In this document: positions 35,034 to 46,200 of the stretch, one piece after another
Layout of the letters: each line of letters starts with the position of its first letter
Position numbering within the stretch: the stretch's first letter is position 1
Origin: Betaproteobacteria bacterium Ga0077526
Lineage (GTDB): Bacteria > Pseudomonadota > Gammaproteobacteria > Burkholderiales > Ga0077523
Assembly (NCBI GenBank): GCA_001464765.1
Contig: LNDV01000034.1
Coordinates: forward strand, 1 to 64,000
Length of the DNA: 64,000 nucleotides
Direction of reading: 5' to 3'
The notes under the pieces: generated by a model
Seen by the model: the letters and a program-made list of their open reading frames with translations, nothing else
Told to the model about the DNA's origin: nothing
Databases searched by the model: none
Program-made: the position numbers and the translations under genes

Positions 35034-35582
35034 ATGAACCTCGATCGCGTCGGCCCCGGACGGGATATTCCAAACGACTTCAACGTGATCATCGAGATCC
35101 CCATGAACGCGGACCCGATCAAGTACGAGGTCGACAAGGAGACCGGCGCCATGTTCGTGGACCGGTTCATGTCCACGTCGATGCACTACCCCTGCAACTA
35201 CGGCTACGTCCCCCATACCCTGTCCGGCGACGGAGACCCGGTGGACGTGCTCGTGCTCTCGCCCGTTCCGCTCATCTCCGGTGTGGTCGTGCGCTGCCGC
35301 CCCATCGGCATGCTGAAGATGACCGACGAGGCCGGCGAGGACACCAAGCTGCTTGCAGTGCCCATCGACAAGCTGTCCAGTCTCTACCGCAACGTGGTCA
35401 CGCCGCGCGACCTGCCGGAACTCGTGACCTCCCAGATCTCGCACTTCTTCGAGCACTACAAGGATCTGGAACCCGGCAAATGGGTGAAGGTGCTGGGCTG
35501 GGTCGGGCCGGAGGAAGCGAAGGCGGAGATCATCGACGGCATCCGCCGCTACGACGAGGCCGCCACCAAACCGATGTTCTGA
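35034..35582 (+). CDS. ppa: Inorganic pyrophosphatase, soluble family I
   Basis: 182 residues, typical of hexameric bacterial PPases. Metal-binding and catalytic elements are present: IPMNADPIKYEVDK, CNYGYVPHT, and the triple-Asp DGDPVDVLV. It hydrolyses PPi to phosphate in the cytosol and pulls biosynthetic reactions forward. A consensus TATAAT box lies upstream, and a strong palindrome after the gene separates it from a convergent histidine kinase. Confidence 0.97.
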   Translation: MNLDRVGPGRDIPNDFNVIIEIPMNADPIKYEVDKETGAMFVDRFMSTSMHYPCNYGYVPHTLSGDGDPVDVLVLSPVPLISGVVVRCRPIGMLKMTDEAGEDTKLLAVPIDKLSSLYRNVVTPRDLPELVTSQISHFFEHYKDLEPGKWVKVLGWVGPEEAKAEIIDGIRRYDEAATKPMF

Positions 35583-35595
35583 CGGCTGCGCCGGC

Positions 35596-35613
35596 GAAGG
35601 TCCGCGGACCTTC
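35596..35613. terminator. Bidirectional terminator-like palindrome
   Basis: GAAGGTCCGCGGACCTTC is a perfect 8-bp dyad with a 2-bp centre. It occupies the 32-bp gap between convergent ppa and the histidine kinase, and is followed by TCT only on the plus side. Confidence 0.55.
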
Positions 35614-35614
35614 T

Positions 35615-38386
<2,772 letters not shown>

Positions 38387-38462
38387 GGCCGGAGGGTCGG
38401 GAGGCTGTCAGCTCCATAACGGCGAACCGCGCCCGGCCTTGAGCATGCGCTGCGACAGACGC

Positions 38463-38717
38463 CTACACGGCGCTTCCCGCGGGTAGCGACTTGTGCGTGC
38501 CGTCACAGAACGGCGCCGCAGCAGACCGTTTGCAACCGCAGAGCCATTTGCGTTCAGGCGCGGTCAGCGTGAACTTCGTGGGCAGGAATTCGCCGCCCTT
38601 GTGGGAACCGTCGCAGAAGGGTTGTCTAGCGGAAAGCCCGCACGCGCACCACCAGTAATCGCCGGCGGCGAGATCGAGGGGATACGGTGCATTCTGGGGA
38701 CAGGCGGGATCGGCCAC
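38463..38717 (-). CDS. Double CDGSH iron-sulfur domain protein
   Basis: 84 residues carrying two CDGSH-type motifs, CACGLSARQPFCDGSHK and CGCKRSAAAPFCDGTHK. Each provides the three Cys and one His that hold a [2Fe-2S] cluster. The GTG start at 38717 follows CAGGAG; further upstream in-frame sequence lacks family similarity. It is a soluble redox or iron-sulfur transfer protein of unknown partner. It lies 117 bp downstream of the transferase 1 gene and might be cotranscribed with it. Confidence 0.88.
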   Translation of the reverse strand: MADPACPQNAPYPLDLAAGDYWWCACGLSARQPFCDGSHKGGEFLPTKFTLTAPERKWLCGCKRSAAAPFCDGTHKSLPAGSAV

Positions 38718-38834
38718 GGGAACTCCTGTTGGAAGAGCAGCGAATGGAAGAGCAAAGAAAGTCGGGGTCCCGCACAGGGGAGACGGGACCCCGGGCGGGA
38801 GTCCCGAATATTGCCAGCAACGTGGCCCGGGCAC

Positions 38835-39497
38835 TCAACCGGGACCGGACCACTCCGCAGGCAGAGGCAAGCCGGCGACAAGCCTGCCCGCCGCGGGGTC
38901 ATCCAGGAAGGCGCGCAAGTCCTCGGGTCGATCGATGTCCGACCGGGTGGAGACATCGGACACCCGCCACCCCATGGCCGCCATCCTGGCGCGGGTTTCC
39001 TGCAGCACGGCGGACGTGCTCCAGGGCACGCCATCGAAAATCTCGCGATCGGCTCGCCGGACACCGATCAGCCAGTAGCCACCGTCTAGGGCCGGACCGA
39101 GGACGGCGTCGGCGCCGCCAGCCAGCGCGTCGGCCGCGGCGCGCAGGTCGTCGCCGGTCATGCCGGGAATATCGGTGCCGACGAGGATCGCGCTGTCGTG
39201 GTCGGCCAGTGCGGCATCCAGCGCTTCCTGCATCCGCGCGCCCAGATCGCCGTCGGACTGGGGTCGCAACGTCACGCCGTGCAGGCGCCGGCACAGCGCG
39301 AAGAACTCATGGTGGATGTCCGGCGCACAGCACAACGTCACCGAGGAGAAGCCGGCGGCCGTCACGGTGCGCAGCGTGTGCCGCGCCAGGCGCGCGGCGA
39401 GCACTGCGGCACCACCCGGGCCCAGCACGTCCTGGAGGCGGGTCTTCACGGCACCCGGGACGGGCGCCTTGGCGAAGACGAGAACAGCGGTGGTCAT
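38835..39497 (-). CDS. rSAM/selenodomain-associated transferase 1 (TIGR04282-type glycosyltransferase)
   Basis: 220 residues of nucleotidyl/glycosyl-transferase A fold: VLVFAKAPVPGAVKTRL at the N-terminus, ILVGTDIPGM with the metal-binding Asp, and LGPALDGGYWLIGV. This matches the TIGR04282/DUF2064 family. From established knowledge, it co-occurs with transferase 2 (TIGR04283) and a radical SAM/Cys-rich protein (TIGR04167, ArsS). Both partners are in the window: transferase 2 two genes upstream and the radical SAM protein at 49.9 kb. It probably modifies a sugar or nucleotide intermediate. Confidence 0.88.
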   Translation of the reverse strand: MTTAVLVFAKAPVPGAVKTRLQDVLGPGGAAVLAARLARHTLRTVTAAGFSSVTLCCAPDIHHEFFALCRRLHGVTLRPQSDGDLGARMQEALDAALADHDSAILVGTDIPGMTGDDLRAAADALAGGADAVLGPALDGGYWLIGVRRADREIFDGVPWSTSAVLQETRARMAAMGWRVSDVSTRSDIDRPEDLRAFLDDPAAGRLVAGLPLPAEWSGPG

Positions 39498-39527
39498 CCG
39501 GGCATACCGCGCACAGGCGCGGCGCCG

Positions 39528-40685
39528 TCATTTCGTGCGATAGCGAAGGGCATTGATGAGGAAGTTGGTCATGTCGACCTCGGTCAGCGCGCGGTCCGTC
39601 AGGTGCACGAACATGTTCGCCCGGATTCGCACGAGCCGGTCGATCAGTTCGTCGCGCGGCAGCCCGGAATCGAGAATCGCCAGCGGATGCACGGCTTCCT
39701 GGCTGTCCACGTCCCGTTCGAGCACCACGAGACGGGCCCGCAGCTCCTCGTCGGCGATCTTCTTCGGGCCGGGGAAGTGGGTGAGCGACGCCCGCCACTG
39801 TTCCAGCCCCTGCTTCTCGATCGAAGGACGCACCCGCACGAAGGCCTCGCGGGCGTCGGCATCCAGCCTCGCAGGATCGATCGCGAGCACAGCCGCGCGG
39901 CCGTCGGGCCCGCCGGTGCGCATCATGAAGTCGATCAGCCGCGCCAGCGTCGGGTGGTCACCGGCCGTCGACGCCGCGGCAACATCCGGCACGCTCGCGG
40001 GAGACCCGATCCACGAGAGGATTTCCACGGTGCGCGAGGCGGTCTGCGGCACCGCGAGGAACGGACGCAGATGCGCCTCGGCACCCTCGCCGTACACGCC
40101 ATAGAGGAACACGCACTGCATGGCGGGTTCCAGCTGCAGGGCGACTTCCTCGATGAAGGCGGGCCGCTTGCCGGACAGGAAGATGCGGTCGATCCATGGG
40201 AGAACGTCGGCGTCCCGGTCGCGCGCGGCTTCGTGCGTCAGCCGGAACAGCACGTTCGGATCGAGACCCGTCCCCCGGAGGTCCACGGTATAGAGTGCCT
40301 GGATGGCCTCCTTCCTCGCGCCCGCATCGCCCGAGCGCGCAAGCCAGGTCGCCAGACCCAGGAGCACCGCATTGCGCCGCGGGTTGGCACCGGACTCCAC
40401 GCGAAGTCTCTCCCGCACCAGCGGCAGTGCCGCAGCCCGCTGCTCTTCGATGGGCTTCCAGCCCTCCGCCACGGCGGAGACAGATTCGGTGCCGAGCCGC
40501 TCCACCTGGGCGTCGACGAGAGCTTCGACCGGGCTCTGGGCCGACGCCGGCGCGATGATCAGCATGGACACGAAAGTCAGGCCGGCGGCGATCCACCGGA
40601 CGGGCTCACCCCGAAGCATCCCTGCCCGTGTGCGGCTGCGGTGGCTGCGCGAATCGCTCGTGCCTTGCGGCGCTTCCCTCGTCAT
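39528..40685 (-). CDS. Exported helical-repeat (HEAT-like) protein of unknown function
   Basis: 385 residues; ATG 40685 follows GGAAG. About 24 residues precede a signal peptide-like stretch RWIAAGLTFVSMLIIAPASA, so the true start may be Met23. The mature chain consists of repeated helix pairs (for example LLGLATWLARSGDAGARKEA, then DVLPWIDRIFLSGKRP) resembling HEAT or armadillo repeats. It sits between the two rSAM-associated transferases, 2 bp after the first and 30 bp before the second, so it is probably part of the same pathway in the periplasm. No catalytic motif is seen. Confidence 0.7.
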   Translation of the reverse strand: MTREAPQGTSDSRSHRSRTRAGMLRGEPVRWIAAGLTFVSMLIIAPASAQSPVEALVDAQVERLGTESVSAVAEGWKPIEEQRAAALPLVRERLRVESGANPRRNAVLLGLATWLARSGDAGARKEAIQALYTVDLRGTGLDPNVLFRLTHEAARDRDADVLPWIDRIFLSGKRPAFIEEVALQLEPAMQCVFLYGVYGEGAEAHLRPFLAVPQTASRTVEILSWIGSPASVPDVAAASTAGDHPTLARLIDFMMRTGGPDGRAAVLAIDPARLDADAREAFVRVRPSIEKQGLEQWRASLTHFPGPKKIADEELRARLVVLERDVDSQEAVHPLAILDSGLPRDELIDRLVRIRANMFVHLTDRALTEVDMTNFLINALRYRTK

Positions 40686-40687
40686 CT

Positions 40688-41422
40688 TTACTTCCTCCGT
40701 TTCGCAGTCGCCACCGAAGCGGGGCGGGAGCGGTATTGTTTCGAGAGCGTATCCGGATTCGCCCCGAGAAAGAAGGCGGCACGCAGGCGCCACATGAGGA
40801 GGATGGTGCGCCAGGCGCCGTTCTCGTCCCAGCGCCGTCCCGACGTCACGACCCGCGCGGCGAGGTTGGCCGGACGCCCGAGACGACGCAGAGCGCGGGA
40901 CAGTGCGATGTCCTCCATGAGCGCGATGGGCGGGAATCCCCCGACCGCTTCGAAGGCCGCCCGGGTGACGAACATCGCCTGATCGCCGGTGGCGATCCCG
41001 GTTATCCGCGAGCGCAGATTCATCATCGCCGCCACGACGGGCAACATCGCGGCGCGGCCGGCGATGCTCACATCGAACCGGCCCCACGAACGCGCCCCGC
41101 CGTCCAGCGCCTGGCGGATCAGCCCATCGGCAGCCTCGGGCAGGCGCGTGTCCGCATGGAGAAACAGCAGGACGCTGCCACGCGCCGCGGCAGCGCCGGT
41201 GTTCATCTGGATGGCCCGCCCGCGGGGAGAAGACAGGACCCTGTCGCACAGCGGCGTCGCGAGCGCGACCGTGGCATCGCGGCTGCCGCCGTCCACCACG
41301 AGAATCTCGCAGCCTCGGCCTCGCAGCGGCTGCAGCGGGGCAAGCGCATTCGCGATGCCGGCGGCCTCGTCGAGCGCGGGCATGACGACGGAAAGCCAGG
41401 GCTCGGCGGGCATCTCGGTCAT
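40688..41422 (-). CDS. rSAM/selenodomain-associated transferase 2 (TIGR04283-type glycosyltransferase)
   Basis: 244 residues, GT-A family 2: LSVVMPALDEAAGIANAL, EILVVDGGSRDAT, LLFLHADTRLP (DxD-like), and the family's GIATGDQAMFVTR and FPPIALMEDIALSRALRR. This fits TIGR04283, which has been annotated as arsenosugar-biosynthesis glycosyltransferase. It opens the minus-strand unit transferase 2, helical-repeat protein, transferase 1. The start is ATG 41422 (or 41413) with no strong Shine-Dalgarno. A C-terminal basic tail is present. Confidence 0.88.
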   Translation of the reverse strand: MTEMPAEPWLSVVMPALDEAAGIANALAPLQPLRGRGCEILVVDGGSRDATVALATPLCDRVLSSPRGRAIQMNTGAAAARGSVLLFLHADTRLPEAADGLIRQALDGGARSWGRFDVSIAGRAAMLPVVAAMMNLRSRITGIATGDQAMFVTRAAFEAVGGFPPIALMEDIALSRALRRLGRPANLAARVVTSGRRWDENGAWRTILLMWRLRAAFFLGANPDTLSKQYRSRPASVATAKRRK

Positions 41423-41487
41423 GATGCGCGAGCCTACACGATGGGCGTATGCTCGCCGCGTACGCATCCGGACCTGGAGGGATTTCC

Positions 41488-42408
41488 ATGCTGAAGATCG
41501 AAAAGCACCGGCTGGTGGGCGACAAGGTGACCCACCGCGATACCCCGAATGTCGGCGGCGCGCTCGCGCCGCGGTTCCTCGTGTTTCACTACACCGCCGG
41601 CCGTTCCGCGGCGAGTTCCGTGGAATCGCTTTGCACACGCAAGCCTTCCGGCAACGCGTCGGCCCACATCGTCCTCGGACGCGACGGCGCCATCGTGCAG
41701 CTCGCACCGTTCAACGTGGTGACCTGGCACGCGGGGCAGAGCCAGTGGAACGGCCTCGTCGGCCTCAATCAGTACTCGATCGGCATCGAGATGGACAACG
41801 CGGGCCCCATGAACCGCGTGGGCACGAACTTCGTCGCGTGGTTCGGCAAGACCTACCCCGAGAACGAGGTGATGCTCGCGGAGCACAAGAACGGCGGCGG
41901 CGTGCGCGGCTGGCACGCCTACACCGAGGCCCAGATCGAGCGCGCGCTGGAACTCGCCCAGCTGCTCGCCGAGGAGTACGGGCTCCAGGACATCGTCGGC
42001 CACGACGACATCGCCCCCGGCCGCAAGCAGGACCCGGGGCCCGCCTTCCCGCTCGGTTCGATCCGGACCCGATCGCTCGGGCGCGACCACGACACGGCAC
42101 CCCGCTACGAAGTGACAGCGTCGTCGCTCAATATCCGCAAGGGTCCCGACGCCTCCTTTGAGCCGGTGGCACCGGCGCTCAAGAAGGGTACGGTGGTCAT
42201 GCTGCTGGAACAGGGCAATCGCTGGAGCAAGGTGGAAGTGGACGGGCCGACCGACATCGAGGGGTGGGTCAACAACGCCTTCATCCAGAAGCTGCCGGAC
42301 GCCGCGCCAAGAGGGCTGGTCGCACCCAAGACCGCTCCGAAGCGTGCGCCGGCCAGCCGGGCTGCGCCTAAGAAGCCCGCCGCGGAAACCCGATCGCGGC
42401 GGAAGTAG
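41488..42408 (+). CDS. N-acetylmuramoyl-L-alanine amidase with SH3 domain
   Basis: 306 residues from ATG 41488 (GGAGG 7 nt upstream). The Amidase_2 domain (about 20-190) shows zinc-ligand regions FHYTAGR, VTWHAGQS and GHDDIAPGRKQDPG. A bacterial SH3 domain (about 205-275, SLNIRKGPD, then WVNNAFIQ) follows, and a Lys/Ala/Pro-rich basic tail ends the chain. No signal peptide is visible, unlike cell-wall autolysins, so it may act on recycled muropeptides like AmpD or reach the wall by a non-Sec route. It cleaves the amide between MurNAc and L-Ala. Confidence 0.85.
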   Translation: MLKIEKHRLVGDKVTHRDTPNVGGALAPRFLVFHYTAGRSAASSVESLCTRKPSGNASAHIVLGRDGAIVQLAPFNVVTWHAGQSQWNGLVGLNQYSIGIEMDNAGPMNRVGTNFVAWFGKTYPENEVMLAEHKNGGGVRGWHAYTEAQIERALELAQLLAEEYGLQDIVGHDDIAPGRKQDPGPAFPLGSIRTRSLGRDHDTAPRYEVTASSLNIRKGPDASFEPVAPALKKGTVVMLLEQGNRWSKVEVDGPTDIEGWVNNAFIQKLPDAAPRGLVAPKTAPKRAPASRAAPKKPAAETRSRRK

Positions 42409-42414
42409 ACGAAG

Positions 42415-42433
42415 TCCGCGCACCCCGCGCGGA
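42415..42433. terminator. Hairpin between convergent amidase and MFS genes
   Basis: TCCGCGC, a 5-nt loop, and GCGCGGA form a 7-bp GC-rich stem midway between the two stops, without a T run. Confidence 0.5.
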
Positions 42434-42447
42434 TCTTGCCGAGGCGG

Positions 42448-43905
42448 TCAGCCCTTCAGATTCGTCTCGGGCACGCGGCTGGCGGCGAACGCGGACAACG
42501 CCGCCACCGCTGCTGCCACGAGAAAGGCGGTGTGGAACGCGGGCAGGAAGGTCTCGGGCGACGCGTTGCGCACGTGTTCGGACAGGTGCGCGAGGTCGGT
42601 CTGCGGCATGAGCGCGAACACCAGGGCGCCGAACAGCGCCGTGCCGGTCGCCGCGCCGAGCGAGCGTGACAGCGAGACAATGGACGTCGCCGCGCCGAGG
42701 CGTTCGCGGCCGGCCACCGTCTGCACCGTGACCTGCATCGTGGGCATCACGGTGCCGAACCCGAGTCCGACCATGAACCCGAGCGCGGCCACTGCCCCAG
42801 GGCTCGCGGAACTCAGCCCGAGCACCACCAGCGCGAGACTCGACAGCCCCATCCCGGTCACCGGCACCCACCGCGGCTTGCCCGTGCGGGCGACGATGCG
42901 CCCGCTGGTCGTGGACCCGGTCACCATGCCCAGCGTCATCGGCAGGATCAGCAGGCCCGCCGTGGCGGCCGTGGTCTGGTAACCGATCTGGAGATACACC
43001 GGCAGGAAGAAGATCATCGCGAACATGCATGCCGCGAACAGCGTCGTCGTGATCGCGCAGAACGTGATCGCGGGCAGACGCAGCAGTTCCAGCGGCAGGA
43101 AGGGATGACTCTGCCGACGCTCGTAGACCACCAGCACGATCAGCAGCAGGGCACTGCCGACACCGAGAGCGAGACTCGTCGGTGACGACCACGCGAACCG
43201 GTGTCCGCCGGACGAGAGCCAGAACAGCGTGCCGACGATCGCGCCGGCGAACAGGAAGATGCCGCCGAAGTCGTGGCTCGCGTCGGAGGGCTTGGGCTTC
43301 ACGGCAGGCAGCGTGAGCAGACGCCAGACGGCCAGCGCCGCGAGCGGCAGATTGACGAGAAACAGCCAGCGCCAGCTGCCGTGGGACACCACGAGCCCGC
43401 CCACCACCGGACCGCCGACACTCGCCAAGCTGAACATGGCCGCGAAGTATCCCTGGAAGCGAGCGCGCTCGCGGGGCAGGACCAGCTCGCCGATGAGTGC
43501 CTGCGACAGCGTCATGAGGCCCCCGCCACCGATACCCTGCAGCACCCGCGCGACGATCAGCATCGACAGCGACTGCGACGCCGCGCACGCCACCGAACCG
43601 ACCGTGAAGATAGCGAGCGCTGCGAGCAGCGTGTTGCGTCGCCCGTAACGGTCACCGAAGCGGCCGTACATGGGCGTGGTGGCGGCTGCCGCCAGCAGGT
43701 AGCCGACCGCGATCCAGGACGCATCCCGCAAGCCGCCCAGTTCCTGCACGATCACGGGCGTGGCGGTCGCGAGCAGAGTCTGGTCCACTGCCGCCATGAA
43801 CATCGGCAGCATGACGGACGTGAACAGTCGCAGGAACTGGCGGGTGCCGTCGGGGCCGGAAAGACCGGACGCGGGCGGGATGGGCTTCGGGGTCGGTTCG
43901 CTCAT
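42448..43905 (-). CDS. MFS multidrug exporter, DHA2 (EmrB/QacA) type
   Basis: 485 residues with about 14 hydrophobic helices. Motif A is GRFGDRYGRRNTLL, the DHA2 motif D1 region is MAAVDQTLLATATPVI, and motif C-like GIGGGGLMTLSQALIGELV is present. Proton-driven export of lipophilic compounds is expected. No membrane-fusion (EmrA) gene is adjacent. ATG 43905 is the family-consistent start; an upstream in-frame extension is unlikely. It ends convergent to the amidase gene. Confidence 0.9.
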   Translation of the reverse strand: MSEPTPKPIPPASGLSGPDGTRQFLRLFTSVMLPMFMAAVDQTLLATATPVIVQELGGLRDASWIAVGYLLAAAATTPMYGRFGDRYGRRNTLLAALAIFTVGSVACAASQSLSMLIVARVLQGIGGGGLMTLSQALIGELVLPRERARFQGYFAAMFSLASVGGPVVGGLVVSHGSWRWLFLVNLPLAALAVWRLLTLPAVKPKPSDASHDFGGIFLFAGAIVGTLFWLSSGGHRFAWSSPTSLALGVGSALLLIVLVVYERRQSHPFLPLELLRLPAITFCAITTTLFAACMFAMIFFLPVYLQIGYQTTAATAGLLILPMTLGMVTGSTTSGRIVARTGKPRWVPVTGMGLSSLALVVLGLSSASPGAVAALGFMVGLGFGTVMPTMQVTVQTVAGRERLGAATSIVSLSRSLGAATGTALFGALVFALMPQTDLAHLSEHVRNASPETFLPAFHTAFLVAAAVAALSAFAASRVPETNLKG

Positions 43906-43957
43906 GGGTGGCCGATTGTGGGGCAAGCCACCCACGAGCGGAAGGAACGCCTGGCGT

Positions 43958-44332
43958 TCAGGTTGCCGCCGGCACCCGCTCCACGACATCCACCGGCACG
44001 CCGTTGGGGTCCATCACGACGAAATGGCGGTCACCCCAGGGTTCGGTCCGCAGCGGGACCTCGATGGGGATACCCAGAGAGACCAGGCGCGCCAGTTCCG
44101 CCTGCACGTCGTCCACGTCGAACGTGATCCACACACCGCCACCGGTGAAAGGGCGATGAAAGACCGGCGCCTGCGATTCGAGCTCGGGCATCAGGAAACC
44201 GAGTTCTGCTTCGCCCGATCGCAGCAGGACGAACCAGTCGGCCTCGAACACGACCTCGCAGCCGAACAGCCGCACGTAGAAATCACGGGATTGCGCCACC
44301 TTGTCGGTGACGATGCCTGACCACAGCTTCAT
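43958..44332 (-). CDS. VOC-family (glyoxalase/bleomycin-resistance-like) protein
   Basis: 124 residues in the beta-alpha-beta-beta-beta metal-fold: MKLWSGIVTDKVAQSRDFY at the start, and the C-terminal HFVVMDPNGVPVDVVE. Members are dioxygenases, lyases or drug-binding proteins; specificity is not readable. It lies 43 bp downstream of an AraC-type regulator on the same strand, an arrangement that suggests the pair is cotranscribed. Confidence 0.85.
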   Translation of the reverse strand: MKLWSGIVTDKVAQSRDFYVRLFGCEVVFEADWFVLLRSGEAELGFLMPELESQAPVFHRPFTGGGVWITFDVDDVQAELARLVSLGIPIEVPLRTEPWGDRHFVVMDPNGVPVDVVERVPAAT

Positions 44333-44375
44333 GACTGCCCTCCTGTCGCAGAACGATCGAGGGCAGAGTGTCGGC

Positions 44376-45185
44376 TCAGGCCGTCGAGCCGTCTTGAACG
44401 AACGCGACACGCTCCCGGCGAAACCGCGCCGGCGGGCGCCCTGCCCACTGCCGGAAGGCGCGGGTCATGTGGCTCTGATCGGCATATCCGCATTCCGCAG
44501 CGACCTGCGCCAGCGGCATGGCAGGCCACTCGGACAGCGCTGCCGCGGCGCGCTGAAAGCGGCACACGGACGAGAACGCCCGCGGACTGAGGCCGATCGC
44601 GTCCAGAAACATCCGCTCGAACTGGCGAGGGCTGCGCCGGAGCGAGGCCGCCGCGGTGGCCACGGGGACGGTGCCATCGCCGCGTGCCAGCGCATCGACG
44701 AGGTCATCCAGTCTCGTGCGTTCGGCGTCGACCCGCCGTATCCATCGATCGAGCGCGTCGTCCAGTGCCTTCGCCGCACCGTCGAACCCGGCGCTCGCGA
44801 AGGCGTCTTCCAAGGCCGTCGAAAGCACGCCGGAGACGGGCGCTACGTTGTCCGTCAGTTCCCGGGCAGAGGCGTCGAGGAAATGGCGGCTGCCGCCGGG
44901 CCGGAAGCGGATGCCAAGGTAGTGCCCGCCCGGCACGAGCGGCACCCCAGTCGCCCGGGTGGTCGTGCCGTAGACCGAAACTACGGTGCGGCTGCCATCG
45001 ACCAGCAGCACGACATCGATGGCGCCATCCGGCAGGATCTCGTAGTGGGGGTCCCGGCTTTCCGCGGCGAGCCAGTAGTGGTCGACGAACCGGCGCACGC
45101 TTTGGGATGGGACGAAACGCATCATCGCCTGCGAGTCAGCTTGCTCGCGGGTGAGTGGGGTCTCGGCGGTGTTGGGCGTGGCCAT
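44376..45185 (-). CDS. AraC-family transcriptional regulator
   Basis: 269 residues. The N-terminal cupin-like part (about 20-150, YEILPDGAIDVVLLVDG, HYLGIRFRPGG) resembles the DUF6597 domain of AraC regulators, and the C-terminal pair of helix-turn-helix motifs (about 165-262) includes LAQVAAECGYADQSHMTRAF and a typical GRPPARFRR end. Likely an activator of itself and the downstream VOC gene, in response to an unknown small molecule. Confidence 0.9.
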   Translation of the reverse strand: MATPNTAETPLTREQADSQAMMRFVPSQSVRRFVDHYWLAAESRDPHYEILPDGAIDVVLLVDGSRTVVSVYGTTTRATGVPLVPGGHYLGIRFRPGGSRHFLDASARELTDNVAPVSGVLSTALEDAFASAGFDGAAKALDDALDRWIRRVDAERTRLDDLVDALARGDGTVPVATAAASLRRSPRQFERMFLDAIGLSPRAFSSVCRFQRAAAALSEWPAMPLAQVAAECGYADQSHMTRAFRQWAGRPPARFRRERVAFVQDGSTA

Positions 45186-45292
45186 GGCGCGATGATGTCG
45201 CGCGGCACGCCGGCTGTCGAGATGACGGCACGGGACTGGAAAGCGTGGTCGATCATCTCTCCCCGCCCGCCGCGACCGCGATCCGATCCACG

Positions 45293-45325
45293 TTGCCCGT
45301 CCGTGCCCCGATAGATATACTTATC
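45293..45325 (+). promoter_or_regulatory. vapBC promoter with overlapping dyad
   Basis: TTGCCC (45293-45298), 17 bp, TATACT (45316-45321) is a good sigma-70 promoter, with a start near 45328. The imperfect palindrome GATAGATATACTTATC (45310-45325) covers the -10, the usual place for autorepression by an antitoxin dimer. Confidence 0.65.
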
Positions 45326-45352
45326 CAGTGCGTAGATCATTGGTGAAGAACG

Positions 45353-45586
45353 ATGCAGGTATCGCGTTGGGGCAACAGCCTTGCAGTCAGACTGCCGGTG
45401 GCAGTCGTCGAAGCCCTCGACCTCAAGGAGGGCGAGGAGATCGAGATCCACGTAACCGGGCAGCGCAGTCTCGAAGTCAGCCGAAAGCCTGCCCCCCGGG
45501 ATCTGCTGGCCAGACTGCGCAAGTTTCGAGGTCGCCTGCCGGCCGATTTCAAGTTCGACCGCCTGGAAGGCGATGAGCGCGACTGA
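45353..45586 (+). CDS. vapB: VapB-type antitoxin, AbrB/MazE fold
   Basis: 77 residues. The N-terminal swapped-hairpin domain reads VSRWGNSLAVRLPVAVVEAL and KEGEEIEIHV, characteristic of AbrB/MazE-type DNA-binding antitoxins; the C-terminal tail (about 50-77) should wrap the toxin. GGTGAAGA lies just before the ATG. It overlaps the PIN toxin gene by 14 bp, and a dyad over the promoter suggests autoregulation by the complex. Confidence 0.9.
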   Translation: MQVSRWGNSLAVRLPVAVVEALDLKEGEEIEIHVTGQRSLEVSRKPAPRDLLARLRKFRGRLPADFKFDRLEGDERD

Positions 45587-45977
45587 CGTCTTCTTCGACA
45601 CGAACGTATTGCTCTACCTGCTTTCGGTAGATGCGGACAAGGCGGATCGCGCGGAAACCCTGCTTCAGAGCGGAGGACACATCTCCGTGCAAGTCCTCAA
45701 TGAATTCACGTCGGTCGCCACGCGAAAGCTCAAGCTGTCCTGGGCCGAGACGACCGAAGTGCTGGGTATCGTTCGGACCGTTTGCGAGGTATCCCCGATC
45801 ACCGAAGAAACGCACGACCGCGCTCTGAACCTTTCGGAACGTTACCAGTTCGCCTTCTACGACGCGCTCATCGTGGCTTCGGCGCTTATCTCCGAGTGTC
45901 GAACGCTCTACAGCGAAGACCTCCAATCGGGGCAGCAAGTCGCCGGTGCGCTCCGGATCGTTAACCCGTTTCAATAG
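45573..45977 (+). CDS. vapC: VapC-type PIN-domain toxin ribonuclease
   Basis: 134 residues of PIN fold with the acidic active site: FFDTNVLLYLL (first Asp), NEFTSVATRK (Glu), FYDALIVASA (Asp) and LYSEDLQSGQ (final acidic residues). VapC toxins cleave initiator tRNA or rRNA with Mg2+ and arrest growth when free of VapB. The start overlaps the antitoxin gene, so toxin synthesis is coupled to antitoxin. The system looks intact. Confidence 0.93.
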   Translation: MSATDVFFDTNVLLYLLSVDADKADRAETLLQSGGHISVQVLNEFTSVATRKLKLSWAETTEVLGIVRTVCEVSPITEETHDRALNLSERYQFAFYDALIVASALISECRTLYSEDLQSGQQVAGALRIVNPFQ

Positions 45978-46200
45978 GCGGCCGATCAAGACGGGAGCAC
46001 CAGGTCAGCGAGGTCCGGGGGATCCGCCGAAGAAGACCAGGGCGGAACCTGCATCGTGCTCGTTCCTCGCACCAACCCGTTGCGGCGGTGGAATGCGGCT
46101 TTCCGTAAAGCGGGGCGTCTGTCGAGACTACGACGCAGGGTCTGGTCAGCACCGCAGCCTGGCCGGATAATCCTTTCATCACCTCTTCTTCGGTTCTCCC

